DNA of 64,000 bases from Laceyella sediminis (lineage in GTDB: Bacteria > Bacillota > Bacilli > Thermoactinomycetales > Thermoactinomycetaceae): contig NZ_PVTZ01000002.1 in NCBI RefSeq assembly GCF_003003125.1, positions 310,001 through 374,000 of the forward strand. The letters are read 5' to 3'. Each line of letters opens with the position of its first letter. Position 1 is the first letter of the stretch. The position numbers were made by a program, and so were the translations under genes. Under the pieces are notes generated by a model. It was given only the letters and a program-made list of their open reading frames with translations, searched no databases and had not been told where the DNA came from. Below are positions 11,389 to 22,807 of the stretch, piece after piece.

Positions 11389-12453
11389 TCACTCGACACG
11401 TAAGACGGATTTCTCCCCGGTGAAGATAGCTAGCATCAGCTGCGGGAATTTCCGTGGTACTAAATCAAGCAATTCATTAATGAGGATTTGCTCAGCATGT
11501 TGGTTGTCCAACATGATTTCTCCCCATAACGGCGGATCATACCGACACAACATGCTAAGAGAAAAGAGCAACATCAGGTGAGCTAAAAGCTCTGGGATCG
11601 GAGCGATAGGGCGGCCATTTCCTAACCACAGGTAATGGTCGCCCTTTTTGTCTTCATAAAACCAAGGGTGCTGGAAATTTAACCAGACGGATTCCGCGGT
11701 ACAAAGGACGGAGGAGCTTGGGTCAATCGTCACCCGCAATGTCAGATGACCGGCAGCTTTGCCGGATTCCACTGCGGAAAAGGCGATGGAGCCCACGCGG
11801 TTCAATTTGTCCGCAAGGCGCTCCGCAGAGCAATGAAAGTAGTCCTGCACCCGTTCGGGGATGTGTAGGAGGATGTCATCGTCAGAACGCGAAAAAAACA
11901 CAGGGATTAAGCTTTCCTGTTCAAAAAGGAGCCGATAGGTCGGTTGCAATTCCGCAATAAAACCAAACAGGTCTTTGGCCGTATAACTTTCACCCGTTTG
12001 TGCAGGGAGATGAAGTGCTTCCGCGACGATGGGAAACAACCCTTCTCGTTGAATCCGGATGTCATCTTCAACAAAGCGAAAACCATTCCGCTTTCTTTTG
12101 CGGGTGGACAGTCCATGACGTAAAACCGTGGCGTTTTGGGGGTAATCGGGCAGGCGGGTCAAGAGCCACGCTTTGAACATGCTCATCATGCCATAATAAA
12201 GCAGGATGGGGCGAGCCCAAGGCTGGTTACTACGGCCACTGTCTTGGATCAGGGCAACAGCCTGTTTCATGTATGAGGTGAAGGCAGGCACATTGCGGTA
12301 GGCCAAACGGTCGGGATGCTCTGCCTGCGCACGGGAATAAGCGCTCACCAAATAGCGGCGAGCCGTCTCTTCGTTTTGGAAGGGCATGAATGCTGCCCAC
12401 AACCAACGCTCGGGATTTTCGGTGCGGATGAGTTTGATTGACTGAATGTCCAT
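11389..12453 (-). CDS. yaaC: YaaC family protein
   Basis: 354 residues, starting MDIQSIKLIRTENPERWLWAAF. Similar length to the B. subtilis YaaC family and located in the same place, between gyrA and guaB and pointing against guaB. It is probably cytoplasmic: no signal peptide or membrane helix is visible. Segments such as YYGMMSMFKAWLLTRLPDYPQ and HGLSTRKRKR are typical of the family. The function is unknown. It converges with gyrA, leaving almost no intergenic space. Confidence 0.75.
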   Translation of the reverse strand: MDIQSIKLIRTENPERWLWAAFMPFQNEETARRYLVSAYSRAQAEHPDRLAYRNVPAFTSYMKQAVALIQDSGRSNQPWARPILLYYGMMSMFKAWLLTRLPDYPQNATVLRHGLSTRKRKRNGFRFVEDDIRIQREGLFPIVAEALHLPAQTGESYTAKDLFGFIAELQPTYRLLFEQESLIPVFFSRSDDDILLHIPERVQDYFHCSAERLADKLNRVGSIAFSAVESGKAAGHLTLRVTIDPSSSVLCTAESVWLNFQHPWFYEDKKGDHYLWLGNGRPIAPIPELLAHLMLLFSLSMLCRYDPPLWGEIMLDNQHAEQILINELLDLVPRKFPQLMLAIFTGEKSVLRVE

Positions 12454-14310
<1,857 letters not shown>

Positions 14311-14323
14311 ACGGCGTTTTTGT

Positions 14324-14360
14324 GAACAAGCAGAACTTTTCTGCTTGTTCATTTCTTTTT
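14324..14360 (+). terminator. guaB terminator
   Basis: GAACAAGCAGA and TCTGCTTGTTC form a perfect stem around a short loop, followed by a T-rich run. Confidence 0.85.
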
Positions 14361-14449
14361 GCTCTCCTTTTCTGATATATTTAATATCAGATTATCGTCC
14401 TTTTTGAATATAAATGTTCATTTATAAATTACGTGAGTCGATCAGCCAT

Positions 14450-14538
14450 GAAATGGAAAGGGATGCTGAACGACGGATCGAGGGCCTCTCTGATACAAAC
14501 AGCAAAGCCCTCGGCTCATCATTCAGCTCTCCATTTTC
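14450..14538. repeat. Long imperfect inverted repeat upstream of dacA
   Basis: Arm 14450-14485 pairs imperfectly with arm 14507-14538 (outer GAAATGGA/TCCATTTTC, inner GAGGGC/GCCCTC), leaving a loop of about 20 bases. No T-run follows. It could be a mobile palindromic repeat, a structured leader for dacA, or a transcriptional pause. Confidence 0.55.
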
Positions 14539-14599
14539 AGCTTAAATATGGCGGATCGGCACGCTTGTTTTAAAATGATTTTGGGTGGGAGGACAAAAA

Positions 14600-15841
14600 A
14601 TGAAATCTATGCGCATTGCGCGAATGATCGCGCTTTTTGTTTTGCTGTCCATATCCGCCCTTTTCTTCTTGCCGATCGCAGTGTCGGCAGAGGAATTGAC
14701 CCCGGATATCAAAGCGAAGTCATATATTTTGCTGGATTTTGACTCGGGCGCCGTTCTGGGGGAGTTTAAGGCGGATGAAGAGAGGGCGCCAGCCAGCATG
14801 ACCAAGATGATGTCGGCTTTTGTTGTGTTGGATAAAATCAACGAAGGCAAACTGAAGTGGGAAGATGTAGTCACCGTCAGTCAACGAGCTGCCAACATTG
14901 AAGAAGCCCAGCTGTTTCTTAAAGCAGGCGAAAAGGTGACGGTAAAAGAGTTGTTCACGGCGATGTTGGTCTACTCTGCCAATGATGCGACTGTGGCTCT
15001 TGCGGAACATGTGGGGGGAACGGAAGAAGGGTTCGTGGAGCTCATGAACCAAAAAGCGCAGGCTTTAGGCATGGTACATACTCATTATCGCTGCGCTTCT
15101 GGTTTGGACTTGCATTTGTATCCTGATCCACCTCAAGTTTCTGGTGACCATGTGATGTCAGCCCGGGATTCGGCCATTTTGGCGAGAGAATTGATCCGCA
15201 CTTATCCGGAAGTGTTGCAAACCACCGCCATGACGGAGGCCACGTTCTTTGAAGGCACGGATCACGCTCAGAAAAAACCAAACTGGAACAAAATGCTGCC
15301 AGGGTTTAACCAATTTTATGAAGGCGTCGACGGAGTGAAGACGGGACATACCAACCGTGCCGGATATTGTTTCACAGGGACGGCCGAACAAAGAGGTTAT
15401 CGATTGATTTCAGTTGTGATGGGCACCGGCTCCGACCATGCACGGTTTGCGGAGACCAAGAAGTTGTTGGATTATGGCTTCGGCTCCTTCCAACCAAAGG
15501 AATGGATCGCCCAGAATGGCAAGATTCGGGGAAAAGAAACGCTCGCCCTTCCTAATGGGGTGGAACGGACCGTTCCCGTGGTAGCCAATGAAAAGCTGGT
15601 GGTCCCTGCTCGTATCGGTGAAGAGGAAAATTACACCATCCAAGTGACGTTTAACAAGGGTGTCCAAGCCCCGCTCAACAAAGGGGATGTGGTTGGCGAG
15701 GCGAAATTGCTGTACAAAAATCAGCCTGTCAAAGGGGTAGCGCCGATCCAAATGGTCGCCGCTGCACCAGTGGAACAAGCTAGTGAGTTCCGCCTGTTTT
15801 TCCGCAAAGCAGGAGATACGATCAAGGGCTGGTTTAACTAG
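14600..15841 (+). CDS. dacA: D-alanyl-D-alanine carboxypeptidase (PBP5)
   Basis: 413 residues with a signal peptide (MKSMRIARMIALFVLL...AVSA|EE). The class-C-like penicillin-binding motifs are SMTK (catalytic Ser about 66), SAN (YSANDATVAL) and KTG (GVKTGHTNRAG). A C-terminal PBP5 domain and an amphipathic tail for membrane anchoring follow (FFRKAGDTIKGWFN). It trims the terminal D-Ala of peptidoglycan pentapeptides outside the membrane. I chose the ATG at 14600, 7 bases after GGGAGG. In Bacillus dacA is likewise followed by pdxST. Confidence 0.95.
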   Translation: MKSMRIARMIALFVLLSISALFFLPIAVSAEELTPDIKAKSYILLDFDSGAVLGEFKADEERAPASMTKMMSAFVVLDKINEGKLKWEDVVTVSQRAANIEEAQLFLKAGEKVTVKELFTAMLVYSANDATVALAEHVGGTEEGFVELMNQKAQALGMVHTHYRCASGLDLHLYPDPPQVSGDHVMSARDSAILARELIRTYPEVLQTTAMTEATFFEGTDHAQKKPNWNKMLPGFNQFYEGVDGVKTGHTNRAGYCFTGTAEQRGYRLISVVMGTGSDHARFAETKKLLDYGFGSFQPKEWIAQNGKIRGKETLALPNGVERTVPVVANEKLVVPARIGEEENYTIQVTFNKGVQAPLNKGDVVGEAKLLYKNQPVKGVAPIQMVAAAPVEQASEFRLFFRKAGDTIKGWFN

Positions 15842-15867
15842 GTTGTTTTCAAATGGCCATAATTCTT

Positions 15868-15873
15868 TATAAT
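15868..15873 (+). promoter_or_regulatory. Possible -10 element of the pdxST promoter
   Basis: TATAAT at 15868-15873 between dacA and pdxS. The only -35 candidate (TTGTTT at 15843) is 19 bases away, so the promoter is plausible but not strong. Confidence 0.4.
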
Positions 15874-15937
15874 AAATGAGAGAGGAAAGGCAGATCGCCT
15901 CTCGACCATTTTGATAAGGCTATAGGGGGCAACAAAG

Positions 15938-16828
15938 ATGACAACTCGCCAGACAGGAACTGATCGGGTAAAACGCGGCATGGCCGAAATGCAAAAAGGC
16001 GGCGTAATTATGGACGTCGTCAACGCGGAGCAAGCGAAAATAGCGGAACAAGCTGGTGCTGTGGCAGTTATGGCGCTAGAGCGCGTTCCTTCAGATATCC
16101 GTGCGGCCGGCGGGGTGGCCCGCATGGCGGATCCAACGATCATCGAAGAAGTGATGAATGCGGTAACCATTCCCGTAATGGCGAAGGCGCGGATTGGACA
16201 TTTCGTGGAAGCGCGCCTGTTGGAAGCGATGGGTGTGGACTACATTGATGAAAGTGAAGTGCTTACACCGGCAGATGACTTGTACCACATCGACAAATCG
16301 CAATTCACTGTGCCTTTTGTCTGCGGGGCGCGCGACTTGGGTGAAGCTTTGCGCCGTATTGGTGAAGGTGCTTCCATGATCCGCACCAAAGGGGAACCAG
16401 GCACGGGGAATATCGTGGAAGCGGTTCGCCATATGCGCATGATGCAAAGCCAGATCCGCAAAGTGAAAAGCATGTCTCGTGATGAGTTGATGGCAGAAGC
16501 TAAGCAATTGGGTGCACCGTTTGAATTGCTGTTGCAAATTCACGAGACCGGTCGTCTGCCTGTGGTCAACTTTGCAGCCGGTGGGGTGGCAACTCCGGCC
16601 GACGCAGCGCTGATGATGCAACTGGGCGCAGATGGTGTCTTTGTCGGTTCGGGTATCTTCAAATCGGAGAATCCGGAGAAATACGCGAAAGCCATTGTGC
16701 AGGCGACGACCCATTATGAAGACTTCGAGTTAATCGCAGAAGTGTCCAAAGGTTTGGGAGAACCGATGACCGGTCTGGAAATCTCCAAACTGAGCGCGGC
16801 TGAACGGATGCAAGAACGCGGTTGGTAG
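15938..16828 (+). CDS. pdxS: Pyridoxal 5'-phosphate synthase, synthase subunit PdxS
   Basis: 296 residues, a near-consensus PdxS. By alignment in mind with the B. subtilis enzyme, the ribose-5-phosphate-binding Lys is about 83 ([10 protein letters not shown]) and the second catalytic Lys about 151 ([14 protein letters not shown]). It ends MQERGW as usual. The dodecameric complex with PdxT makes PLP from ribose 5-phosphate, glyceraldehyde 3-phosphate and glutamine-derived ammonia. pdxT follows after 13 bases. Confidence 0.97.
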   Translation: MTTRQTGTDRVKRGMAEMQKGGVIMDVVNAEQAKIAEQAGAVAVMALERVPSDIRAAGGVARMADPTIIEEVMNAVTIPVMAKARIGHFVEARLLEAMGVDYIDESEVLTPADDLYHIDKSQFTVPFVCGARDLGEALRRIGEGASMIRTKGEPGTGNIVEAVRHMRMMQSQIRKVKSMSRDELMAEAKQLGAPFELLLQIHETGRLPVVNFAAGGVATPADAALMMQLGADGVFVGSGIFKSENPEKYAKAIVQATTHYEDFELIAEVSKGLGEPMTGLEISKLSAAERMQERGW

Positions 16829-16841
16829 GAGGTTTCGAACG

Positions 16842-17432
16842 ATGAAGATTGGTGTACTCGCTTTGCAAGGAGCAGTGCGGGAACATATCCGCTTGCTTGA
16901 AATGGCCGGGGCGGAAGCGGTGGCGGTCAAACGTGCCGATGAACTGGCCGACTTGGACGGATTGGTGATCCCAGGTGGCGAGTCGACCACGATCGGCAAG
17001 CTGATGCGGCAATATGGATTGCGGGAGCCGATCATGCGACTGCATGAGCAGGGGAAACCCATTTTCGGCACATGTGCAGGATTGATCATGATTGCCAAAC
17101 GGGTGGAGAACCTAGATGAACCCCATCTCGATTTGATGGACATCGATGTGAAGCGCAATGCCTTCGGACGCCAGCGTGAAAGCTTTGAAGCGGACTTGGC
17201 GATCCAGGGCGTGGCTGATGTGTTTCCAGCCGTCTTTATCCGTGCCCCCTATATAGAAAAAGTGGGCGAGGGTGTGGAAGTGCTGTCGGTCATCGAAGAC
17301 AAAATCGTGGCGGCGAGACAGGATCGGTTGCTCTGTGCGGCATTCCATCCAGAGTTGACGGATGATGTCCGTTTTCACGCCTATTTTGTTGAGATGGTGC
17401 GCGAATCGATGGTTACAAATGTGGCAAAATAG
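16842..17432 (+). CDS. pdxT: Pyridoxal 5'-phosphate synthase, glutaminase subunit PdxT
   Basis: 196 residues. Class-I glutamine amidotransferase fold with GGESTTIGKL, the nucleophile in FGTCAGLI (Cys about 79) and the His/Glu pair in FHPELTDD. It supplies ammonia to PdxS. GGAGG lies just before the ATG. After its stop the serS T-box leader begins, so pdxT ends this operon. Confidence 0.96.
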   Translation: MKIGVLALQGAVREHIRLLEMAGAEAVAVKRADELADLDGLVIPGGESTTIGKLMRQYGLREPIMRLHEQGKPIFGTCAGLIMIAKRVENLDEPHLDLMDIDVKRNAFGRQRESFEADLAIQGVADVFPAVFIRAPYIEKVGEGVEVLSVIEDKIVAARQDRLLCAAFHPELTDDVRFHAYFVEMVRESMVTNVAK

Positions 17433-17459
17433 GATATAATAGAACAACACATTTTTATA

Positions 17460-17715
17460 TGATGCGAACCGCAATGAAGAGGAATAGTAGCTGGAGGATA
17501 CCGGCTTAGAGAGGCGACGGTTGGTGGGAGTCGTCCCGGGTCGCCAGCGAATCCACCCTCAGAGCGAGGTGCGACCGCGGGATCGTCCCGCCTAAGTGCT
17601 GACGGAGCGAGCCGATATCTCGTTAGAGCGGACTTGTAAGCGTGTGCGCTTATGGGTCAATAAGGGTGGCAACGCGGGCCTTCCGTCCCTTTTGTGGATG
17701 GAGGCCCTTTTTTTG
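17460..17715 (+). promoter_or_regulatory. Serine-specific T-box riboswitch upstream of serS
   Basis: The leader has a Stem I region with the GAA-specifier-ACC context (GAATCCACCC); the specifier is UCC (Ser) at 17552-17554. The T-box sequence AGGGTGGCAACGCGGG lies at 17663-17678. Its UGGC bulge complements a GCCA tRNA 3' end, as expected for tRNA-Ser with discriminator G. The terminator stem GGGCCT.../...AGGCCC with seven T residues ends at about 17712. Uncharged tRNA-Ser would stabilise the antiterminator and allow serS transcription. Confidence 0.93.
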
Positions 17716-17737
17716 ATTCATGATAGGAGGTGCCTTG

Positions 17738-19018
17738 ATGTTAGACATCAAATTGTTGCGTGGCCAATTGGAAGAGGTCAAACAACGGTTGCAAACGCGG
17801 GGGGGCGACTTGTCCGGATTAGATGCGTTTGTCGATCTCGACCAACGCCGCCGTGAACTGATTCAGCAAACTGAACAGTTGAAAAACCAGCGCAATGTCG
17901 TTTCCAAATTAATCGCGGAGAAAAAGAAGAACAAAGAAGACGCCCAAGAGCAAATTTTGGAGATGCGTCGCGTGGGGGACGAGATTAAGCAGTTGGACGA
18001 AGAACTGCGTCAGTTGGATGAGCGATTGGAAGGCTTGCTCTTGACTCTGCCCAACTTGCCACACGAGAGCGTGCCAGTGGGTGCTTCGGAAGAAGAAAAT
18101 GTTGTGGTTCGCACTTGGGGTGAGGTGCCGCAAACGGATCATCAAGTGAAGCCTCATTGGGAAATCGCGGAGGATCTGGACATCCTCGATTTTGAACGGG
18201 CGGCCAAAGTCGCTGGTTCACGGTTTGTTTTCTACAAAGGGTTGGGGGCACGATTAGAACGGGCTTTGATCAACTTTATGCTCGACTTGCACACCACTGA
18301 GCATGGGTACACAGAGATGATTCCCCCTTATATCGTCAACCGGCAGGCAATGACGGGAACGGGGCAACTGCCCAAGTTTGAGGAGGATGCTTTCAAATTG
18401 GCCGACAATCAGGATTATTTCCTGATTCCGACGTCGGAAGTGCCGGTGACCAACTATCATGCAGGCGAGATCATGAACGGCGATGACCTGCCCAAGTATT
18501 ACACCGCGTATACGAGCTGTTTCCGTTCTGAGGCGGGTTCGGCGGGCCGAGACACCCGTGGTTTGATTCGTTTGCACCAATTTAACAAGGTAGAGATGAT
18601 CAAGATCGTCCAACCGGAGACATCGTATGATGAATTGGAGAAGATGGTAGCCAATGCCGAAACGGTGTTGCAACGGCTGGAGCTTCCGTATCGTGTCATC
18701 ACCTTGTGCACGGGCGACATGGGCTTTAGCGCAACCAAGACGTATGACTTGGAAGTGTGGATGCCAAGCAACGGCCAATATCGTGAAATCTCCTCTTGCA
18801 GCAACTGCGGCGACTTCCAAGCACGGCGCGCCAATATTCGCTTCCGCCGCGATGCCAAAGCGAAGCCGGAGTTTGCGCACACCCTCAACGGCTCTGGCTT
18901 GGCGGTGGGACGCACCGTGGCCGCGATTCTTGAAAATCACCAACAGGCCGACGGCACCATCCGCATTCCCAAAGCGTTGCAACCGTACATGGGCGGGTTG
19001 GAAATTTTGGGGAAATAA
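17738..19018 (+). CDS. serS: Seryl-tRNA synthetase
   Basis: 426 residues. The N-terminal long coiled coil (about 30-100, [22 protein letters not shown]...) grips tRNA-Ser. The class II catalytic core follows, with [28 protein letters not shown] (motif 2) and [20 protein letters not shown] (motif 3). I used the ATG at 17738 with AGGAGG 8 bases upstream rather than the ATG at 17720. Expression is controlled by the T-box leader; tRNA-Ser(UGA) is encoded just downstream. Confidence 0.96.
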   Translation: MLDIKLLRGQLEEVKQRLQTRGGDLSGLDAFVDLDQRRRELIQQTEQLKNQRNVVSKLIAEKKKNKEDAQEQILEMRRVGDEIKQLDEELRQLDERLEGLLLTLPNLPHESVPVGASEEENVVVRTWGEVPQTDHQVKPHWEIAEDLDILDFERAAKVAGSRFVFYKGLGARLERALINFMLDLHTTEHGYTEMIPPYIVNRQAMTGTGQLPKFEEDAFKLADNQDYFLIPTSEVPVTNYHAGEIMNGDDLPKYYTAYTSCFRSEAGSAGRDTRGLIRLHQFNKVEMIKIVQPETSYDELEKMVANAETVLQRLELPYRVITLCTGDMGFSATKTYDLEVWMPSNGQYREISSCSNCGDFQARRANIRFRRDAKAKPEFAHTLNGSGLAVGRTVAAILENHQQADGTIRIPKALQPYMGGLEILGK

Positions 19019-19075
19019 GTATTTAGGGGGCGGATACCCTGATGGCTCCGCTCCCGAACCACTTTGTTTTTTCAT

Positions 19076-19103
19076 TTGACAATCGCAAAAAAATCTGTAT
19101 AAT
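19076..19103 (+). promoter_or_regulatory. Sigma-A promoter of tRNA-Ser
   Basis: TTGACA at 19076-19081, 16-base spacer, TATAAT at 19098-19103: both hexamers are perfect. Confidence 0.85.
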
Positions 19104-19132
19104 TAATATCTGTAACTTACTTTTGCCATCAT

Positions 19133-19222
19133 GGAGAGGTGGTCGAGTGGTTTAAGGCAGCGGTCTTGAAAACCGCCGATGTCGTGAGGCATCCGTGGGT
19201 TCGAATCCCACCCTCTCCGCCA
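19133..19222 (+). tRNA. tRNA-Ser (anticodon UGA)
   Basis: 90 bases including an encoded CCA. Acceptor GGAGAGG pairs with CCTCTCC followed by G-CCA. The anticodon arm GCGGT-CTTGAAA-ACCGC gives UGA. The variable arm (GATGTCGTGAGGCATC) is long as in all type II tRNA-Ser, and the T arm carries GGTTCGAATCC. It is a potential integration site for the AT-rich island that follows. Confidence 0.97.
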
Positions 19223-19233
19223 AATGAAGAAAA

Positions 19234-19267
19234 GCCGTCCCACCATCATGGTGGGGCGGCTTTTTTT
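19234..19267 (+). terminator. tRNA-Ser terminator
   Basis: GCCGTCCCACCA and its near-perfect complement TGGTGGGGCGGC are followed by seven T residues. Confidence 0.92.
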
Positions 19268-19369
19268 AGATTTGGTCTTAGGTCAACGATGTGAAGAAAA
19301 GGAGAGGTTATTTATATGTTATAAAGATCGCAAGAACAAACATATTTGCGTTTATAGCTCCCGGTATTA

Positions 19370-19942
19370 TCAACCTTTAAAATACGAATCCTCTACAGGA
19401 AAACCATCAAGTGCATCAGGATCTACCGTAATATGTTCATATCGTCCATCGGGATGAACAAGAAACATAATACTAGGGCGTGTCTGATGAATAGGCCAGC
19501 GGCTCCAAAACCATTTTCTCATTCGCTTCACTTGTGCATCGGCGCACCTCGAGAAAAGGTTTTCCGCCGCTTCTTCCCCATCAACTTGATTTGCCAGACA
19601 CACCCTAGGAGCGAGTTCATTAACATCCTCAATTAAAGCCTTGCAACCTAGTTTTGAACAAATTTTCGAGACAACCTCGATATCATTTTCAGTCCATAAT
19701 TGTTCATCTAAAATACTAATCGATAGCATGAACATGAACTCATCATTTTGACAAAGTGAGACTTCACAGACTAATCGTGTATGTTCTTCTATGTTTGCCA
19801 TTTCCGTAATATCGCCAATAATTTTAATTTCATCTATTTCAATCTTCGACTGTTCAATACTGGATTGAAAAACCTCAAGCAGTACTTGTTTTAGTGTAAG
19901 CTTATCAACCCTTTTGTTAAGGATAACGTCTCTCCAAGCCAC
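19370..19942 (-). CDS. Hypothetical protein carrying an in-frame MITE-like insertion
   Basis: 190 residues, cytoplasmic-looking, not recognised. The N-terminal about 110 residues and the C-terminal about 35 (SIMFLVHPDGRYEHITVDPD) look like ordinary protein. Between them residues about 112-156 (RVCLANQVDGEEAAENLF...WPIHQTRPS) are translated from a copy of the palindromic repeat described separately. Removing the repeat and one TA duplication would restore a protein of about 146 residues in frame. It could still be functional or already be a silent pseudogene. It lies at the start of the AT-rich accessory stretch. Confidence 0.55.
   Translation of the reverse strand: MAWRDVILNKRVDKLTLKQVLLEVFQSSIEQSKIEIDEIKIIGDITEMANIEEHTRLVCEVSLCQNDEFMFMLSISILDEQLWTENDIEVVSKICSKLGCKALIEDVNELAPRVCLANQVDGEEAAENLFSRCADAQVKRMRKWFWSRWPIHQTRPSIMFLVHPDGRYEHITVDPDALDGFPVEDSYFKG
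19473..19608 (-). mobile_element. MITE-like palindromic repeat, copy 1 (inside an ORF)
   Basis: Element of 130 bases (19476-19605) flanked by TA on both sides within CTAG. The terminal inverted repeats read GGGTGTGTCTG and, as the complement of the other end, GGGCGTGTCTG. The interior is a long imperfect hairpin containing GCGGC...AAAACC segments. The CTAG target with TA duplication is characteristic of IS630/Tc1-mariner elements. It has no coding capacity of its own, and no matching full-length transposase is in the window. Confidence 0.8.
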
Positions 19943-20481
19943 TTTAAATCACTTCAATAATTCATCTCATTTATATTTTTAGAAAACAATAATATTATTT
20001 ATACTATACAATGAATTCCATATTGACAACTCCCCATGCTTAGGGAGGGGAGAGTTGGTGTTGTCCTCCCAATCCGATAATGAGCAGGGGGAGTTTATAT
20101 TTTGACACCCAAGGAGGCAAAGAATTTTGCAATTTCTGCAAGGGAGAAGTGCTTTTTTCTGTGTCTTCCTTTTTTGCAAGTTCCATAATCAATCATAGAC
20201 CTCCGATTTTAAATGGAGTGTGCAAGAAATATAAATCTTCTACTCTTTCTATAACAAATGGTAATTTTATCATATGGAATTAGCAGGATAAACGGCCTGA
20301 TAATCCATTTATTTGAATGTTTTTTGTACATATCCATTTAGATCATAATACGAATATTTCGGAAGATGAAATATACTCCCTCTTTTCTATTTGGGCTACT
20401 ACATGCACACTACCTCAGGTAGCTAAGTTTGTTCAAAAACGGGTATATAACTATCAACTGAATGATGTGGAGGATCGAGCG
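19943..20481. other. Gene-poor AT-rich stretch
   Basis: I see no supportable gene. A hairpin (GACAAC ... GTTGTC, 20025-20065) with G-rich interior lies near the left side; it resembles the structured ends of IS200/IS605-type elements but no transposase is present. An open frame 20317-20481 precedes the zinc-ribbon gene without its own clear start. Confidence 0.45.
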
Positions 20482-20682
20482 ATGAGAAATGGTTGTCCTA
20501 AATGCAATGGAAAAGAAGTAACCGTAGGGGAAATTGCCACAACAGGCACGGGATTAAGTCGTTTTTTCGATGTGCAACATAATGAGTTTAAAGTCGTATC
20601 GTGCAAGAATTGCGGTTACTCCGAATTTTATCGCGCGAACGGATCGACAACAAAGAATATTGTTGATTTGTTTTTTGGATAA
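20482..20682 (+). CDS. Small zinc-ribbon protein (DUF2082-like)
   Basis: 66 residues: two Cys pairs, CPKC near the N-terminus and CKNC in the middle (VVSCKNCGYSEFY), around a GEIATTGTGLSRFFDVQH segment, and a C-terminus NIVDLFFG. This fits a family annotated as Zn-ribbon nucleic-acid-binding proteins. I started at the ATG at 20482, preceded by GGAGG; the frame stays open to 20317 but that part has no family resemblance. Role unknown. Confidence 0.7.
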   Translation: MRNGCPKCNGKEVTVGEIATTGTGLSRFFDVQHNEFKVVSCKNCGYSEFYRANGSTTKNIVDLFFG

Positions 20683-20835
20683 TAATTTTATAAGTGCTGA
20701 AGCTGTGATTTACATCCTAGTCTTTTTGCATAAAGAAATGGCCATTCACTCTCTACGAGGAATTGGAAAAAAGAAAAAGAAATACAACTGATATAGAAAG
20801 ATGATTTAGGGTTTTTATCCCGAGGGGGAATAAAC

Positions 20836-20982
20836 TTGAAGCGTAAAATAGTTAATTGGCTTGTGTTGTGTGTCATGCTTCTTTTGGTTGGATGTGGAGA
20901 TCAACTTCCTGGAAAGGAAGCACCAGTTCCAGAAATACAGGTAAAAAATGAAAAGGTGCATTTTGAAGGGAAGACAATATGA
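20836..20982 (+). CDS. Short lipoprotein-like ORF
   Basis: 48 codons from a TTG start with GAGGGGG about 8 bases upstream. The product has a basic N-terminus, a hydrophobic stretch and a lipobox (LLVGC, Cys20) followed by a short hydrophilic tail rich in Pro, Glu and Lys. It may be a genuine mini-lipoprotein or the N-terminal remnant of a larger one, since the flanking region holds another broken lipoprotein gene. Confidence 0.45.
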   Translation: MKRKIVNWLVLCVMLLLVGCGDQLPGKEAPVPEIQVKNEKVHFEGKTI

Positions 20983-21154
20983 TCAGATCTATACTCGTTT
21001 TTCTACTTTTTGAAACAAGTTACCTATTATGTTTCCGATAAATTAAATAATAAAATTGACTACATTTTATTTTATAGTATACAATTCATACTGAACGTTC
21101 GGGGATTCCCCCCTCTAATCTCCCTTATTCCCATAAAGAGGGTGTTTTTCTAAG

Positions 21155-22153
21155 ATGCAAAAAGGAAAGTTAATCCTCATTTTTACTATAACTGTAATTT
21201 CTGCGATATTGGCTGCTTGCAGTAACAATCAAATAGATTTGGATTTAGGGAAGTTTGGGATCGTATATACCGATTCGCTGAAGGATGATAGCGAATTTTC
21301 CGTGATTGATGCCAACGGGACGACTAAATCATCGTAGCAGATAGATGTAACAGGGATTTACCAAATAGCCTCAGATGGGAGAGGTGGTTATTTCTTACCA
21401 TCTGAACTTACTTCATCGCTAGTTCATATTGATCAAAAAGGGAAGATAACTAGATCTAAAAATTTCAATGTACATAATTACATCAATAATCAATATGGAT
21501 ATCAAGTAACATTATTTAATACCAATGTTGATATTAATACATTAGAAATTAAGTATAAAAATAAGATAAAAAGACTTAATCTCCCGATCTTTGCTCGCAT
21601 GGCTACATTTGATTCCAATCATGTATATGTTTTTTGTGATACAGAGGCTAAGAGTTATATATATGTGATTGGATTGAGAACTGGGAAGATCATAAGAAAG
21701 ATACCTGTAAAAAAAAGCGGAGCAGACGATATGGACATTTTTCATGGTCAAATTGTAAGTCCTCCATCTGATGCAAACTTTTTGATCACCCTGGATCCAA
21801 AAAACTGGAAAGTGCAGTATCGGCTGTTGCCACATGATAACCCCGACCGAATGGTTGCAGATCATAACTATTTGTATGTATCTACTAAAGAAGGATACAT
21901 CATGAAATTGAATCAAAATTATGAAGTAGAAAAGGTAACGAAAAGCAACCCTCTTATTTTAAATATGCTTGTAGACAAGGAAAACCTTTATGTTCTTTCA
22001 CAAATCCAATCAGATCAATATGCTGGATATATAATTACTTACGATAAAAATACATTGAGAATAAAACAAAAAATAAGCCTACCCAATATTCGAGATACAT
22101 TGGTGCAAAGTTTTATTATGCTTGACCAGAAAGAAAGGGAAGAGCATAAGTAA
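21155..22153 (+). pseudogene. Lipoprotein with beta-propeller-like repeats, interrupted by one in-frame TAG
   Basis: An open frame of 332 residues except for a TAG at 21335-21337 (after ...DANGTTKSS). The first part is a lipoprotein signal (LAACSNN lipobox). The continuation after the stop, in the same frame, has repeated strand-like segments such as VYVFCDTEAKSYIYVIGLRTGKI, FLITLDPKNWKV and LYVSTKEGYIMKL, reminiscent of PQQ/YVTN-like propellers. A CAG-to-TAG change would explain the stop. After 22153 no further coding is evident. Readthrough or sequencing error are alternatives. Confidence 0.65.
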
Positions 22154-22807
22154 TTGACTTTGAGGAAATTTAAGAGTTTGTTGGTGTTGCGAAGGATCTG
22201 CGTCCAACGCTAAATGAAGTTGAATGCATGCAGACATTGATAGATGGATAGACACAAGAATAAAGCTGCTATGATGATGATAAACCACGAGTAAATATGC
22301 TTTTTATTAGTCCATATCCGGTAAATGAGTAAGGAGAGAACGGTTATAATACACGCCAGGCCTAAACAAATAGAGCAGATACATCATTGTATGGTCCTCC
22401 ATCTTCATGGGAGTTGTGTCACTTCACTCGTCCAACGCGTATGTCATTTGACGCGTACACCCACTTTCTAGGATGAGTGTGGACAAGATAGGATATTGCT
22501 TTCATGTTCATTTAAGCATGATTGGAACAGCTTTTTCAATTTATCAGTAAGTTGTGCCTTTTGTGTTTGGCTCCCTAACAGTTTGTTGATTCAGAATATA
22601 AGGGTATAACATAGGGGGCTCTTTTATGTTTAGAGTCGGATAAAACAATGCAATGGACTGGCTTTCATAGCAGAACAGTTGGCAAAGAAGGAATGAAACA
22701 TAAGTAAAGGTTCCAGCCTTGATGACCAAGGGGAACCTTTTATTCTTACCCAATCAATGCTTTGACCTGACCATGGAGGAAATATGTTGCCTGATATTCC
22801 AATGTTT
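22154..22807. other. Gene-free stretch with one bidirectional terminator-like hairpin
   Basis: No ORF here looks like real protein on either strand. A hairpin at 22707-22741 (AAAGGTTCC/GGGAACCTTTT) could terminate transcription from either side. The rest may be decayed sequence belonging to the pseudogene on the left. Confidence 0.5.

Noticed and set aside
20025-20065. IS200/IS605 end
   Set aside because: The hairpin is suggestive, but no TnpA or TnpB sequence and no second end could be found in the window.
21111-21150. Terminator just before the broken lipoprotein gene
   Set aside because: CCCTCT/AGAGGG is a short stem with a long loop and an interrupted T-run. I judged it too weak to list as a feature.
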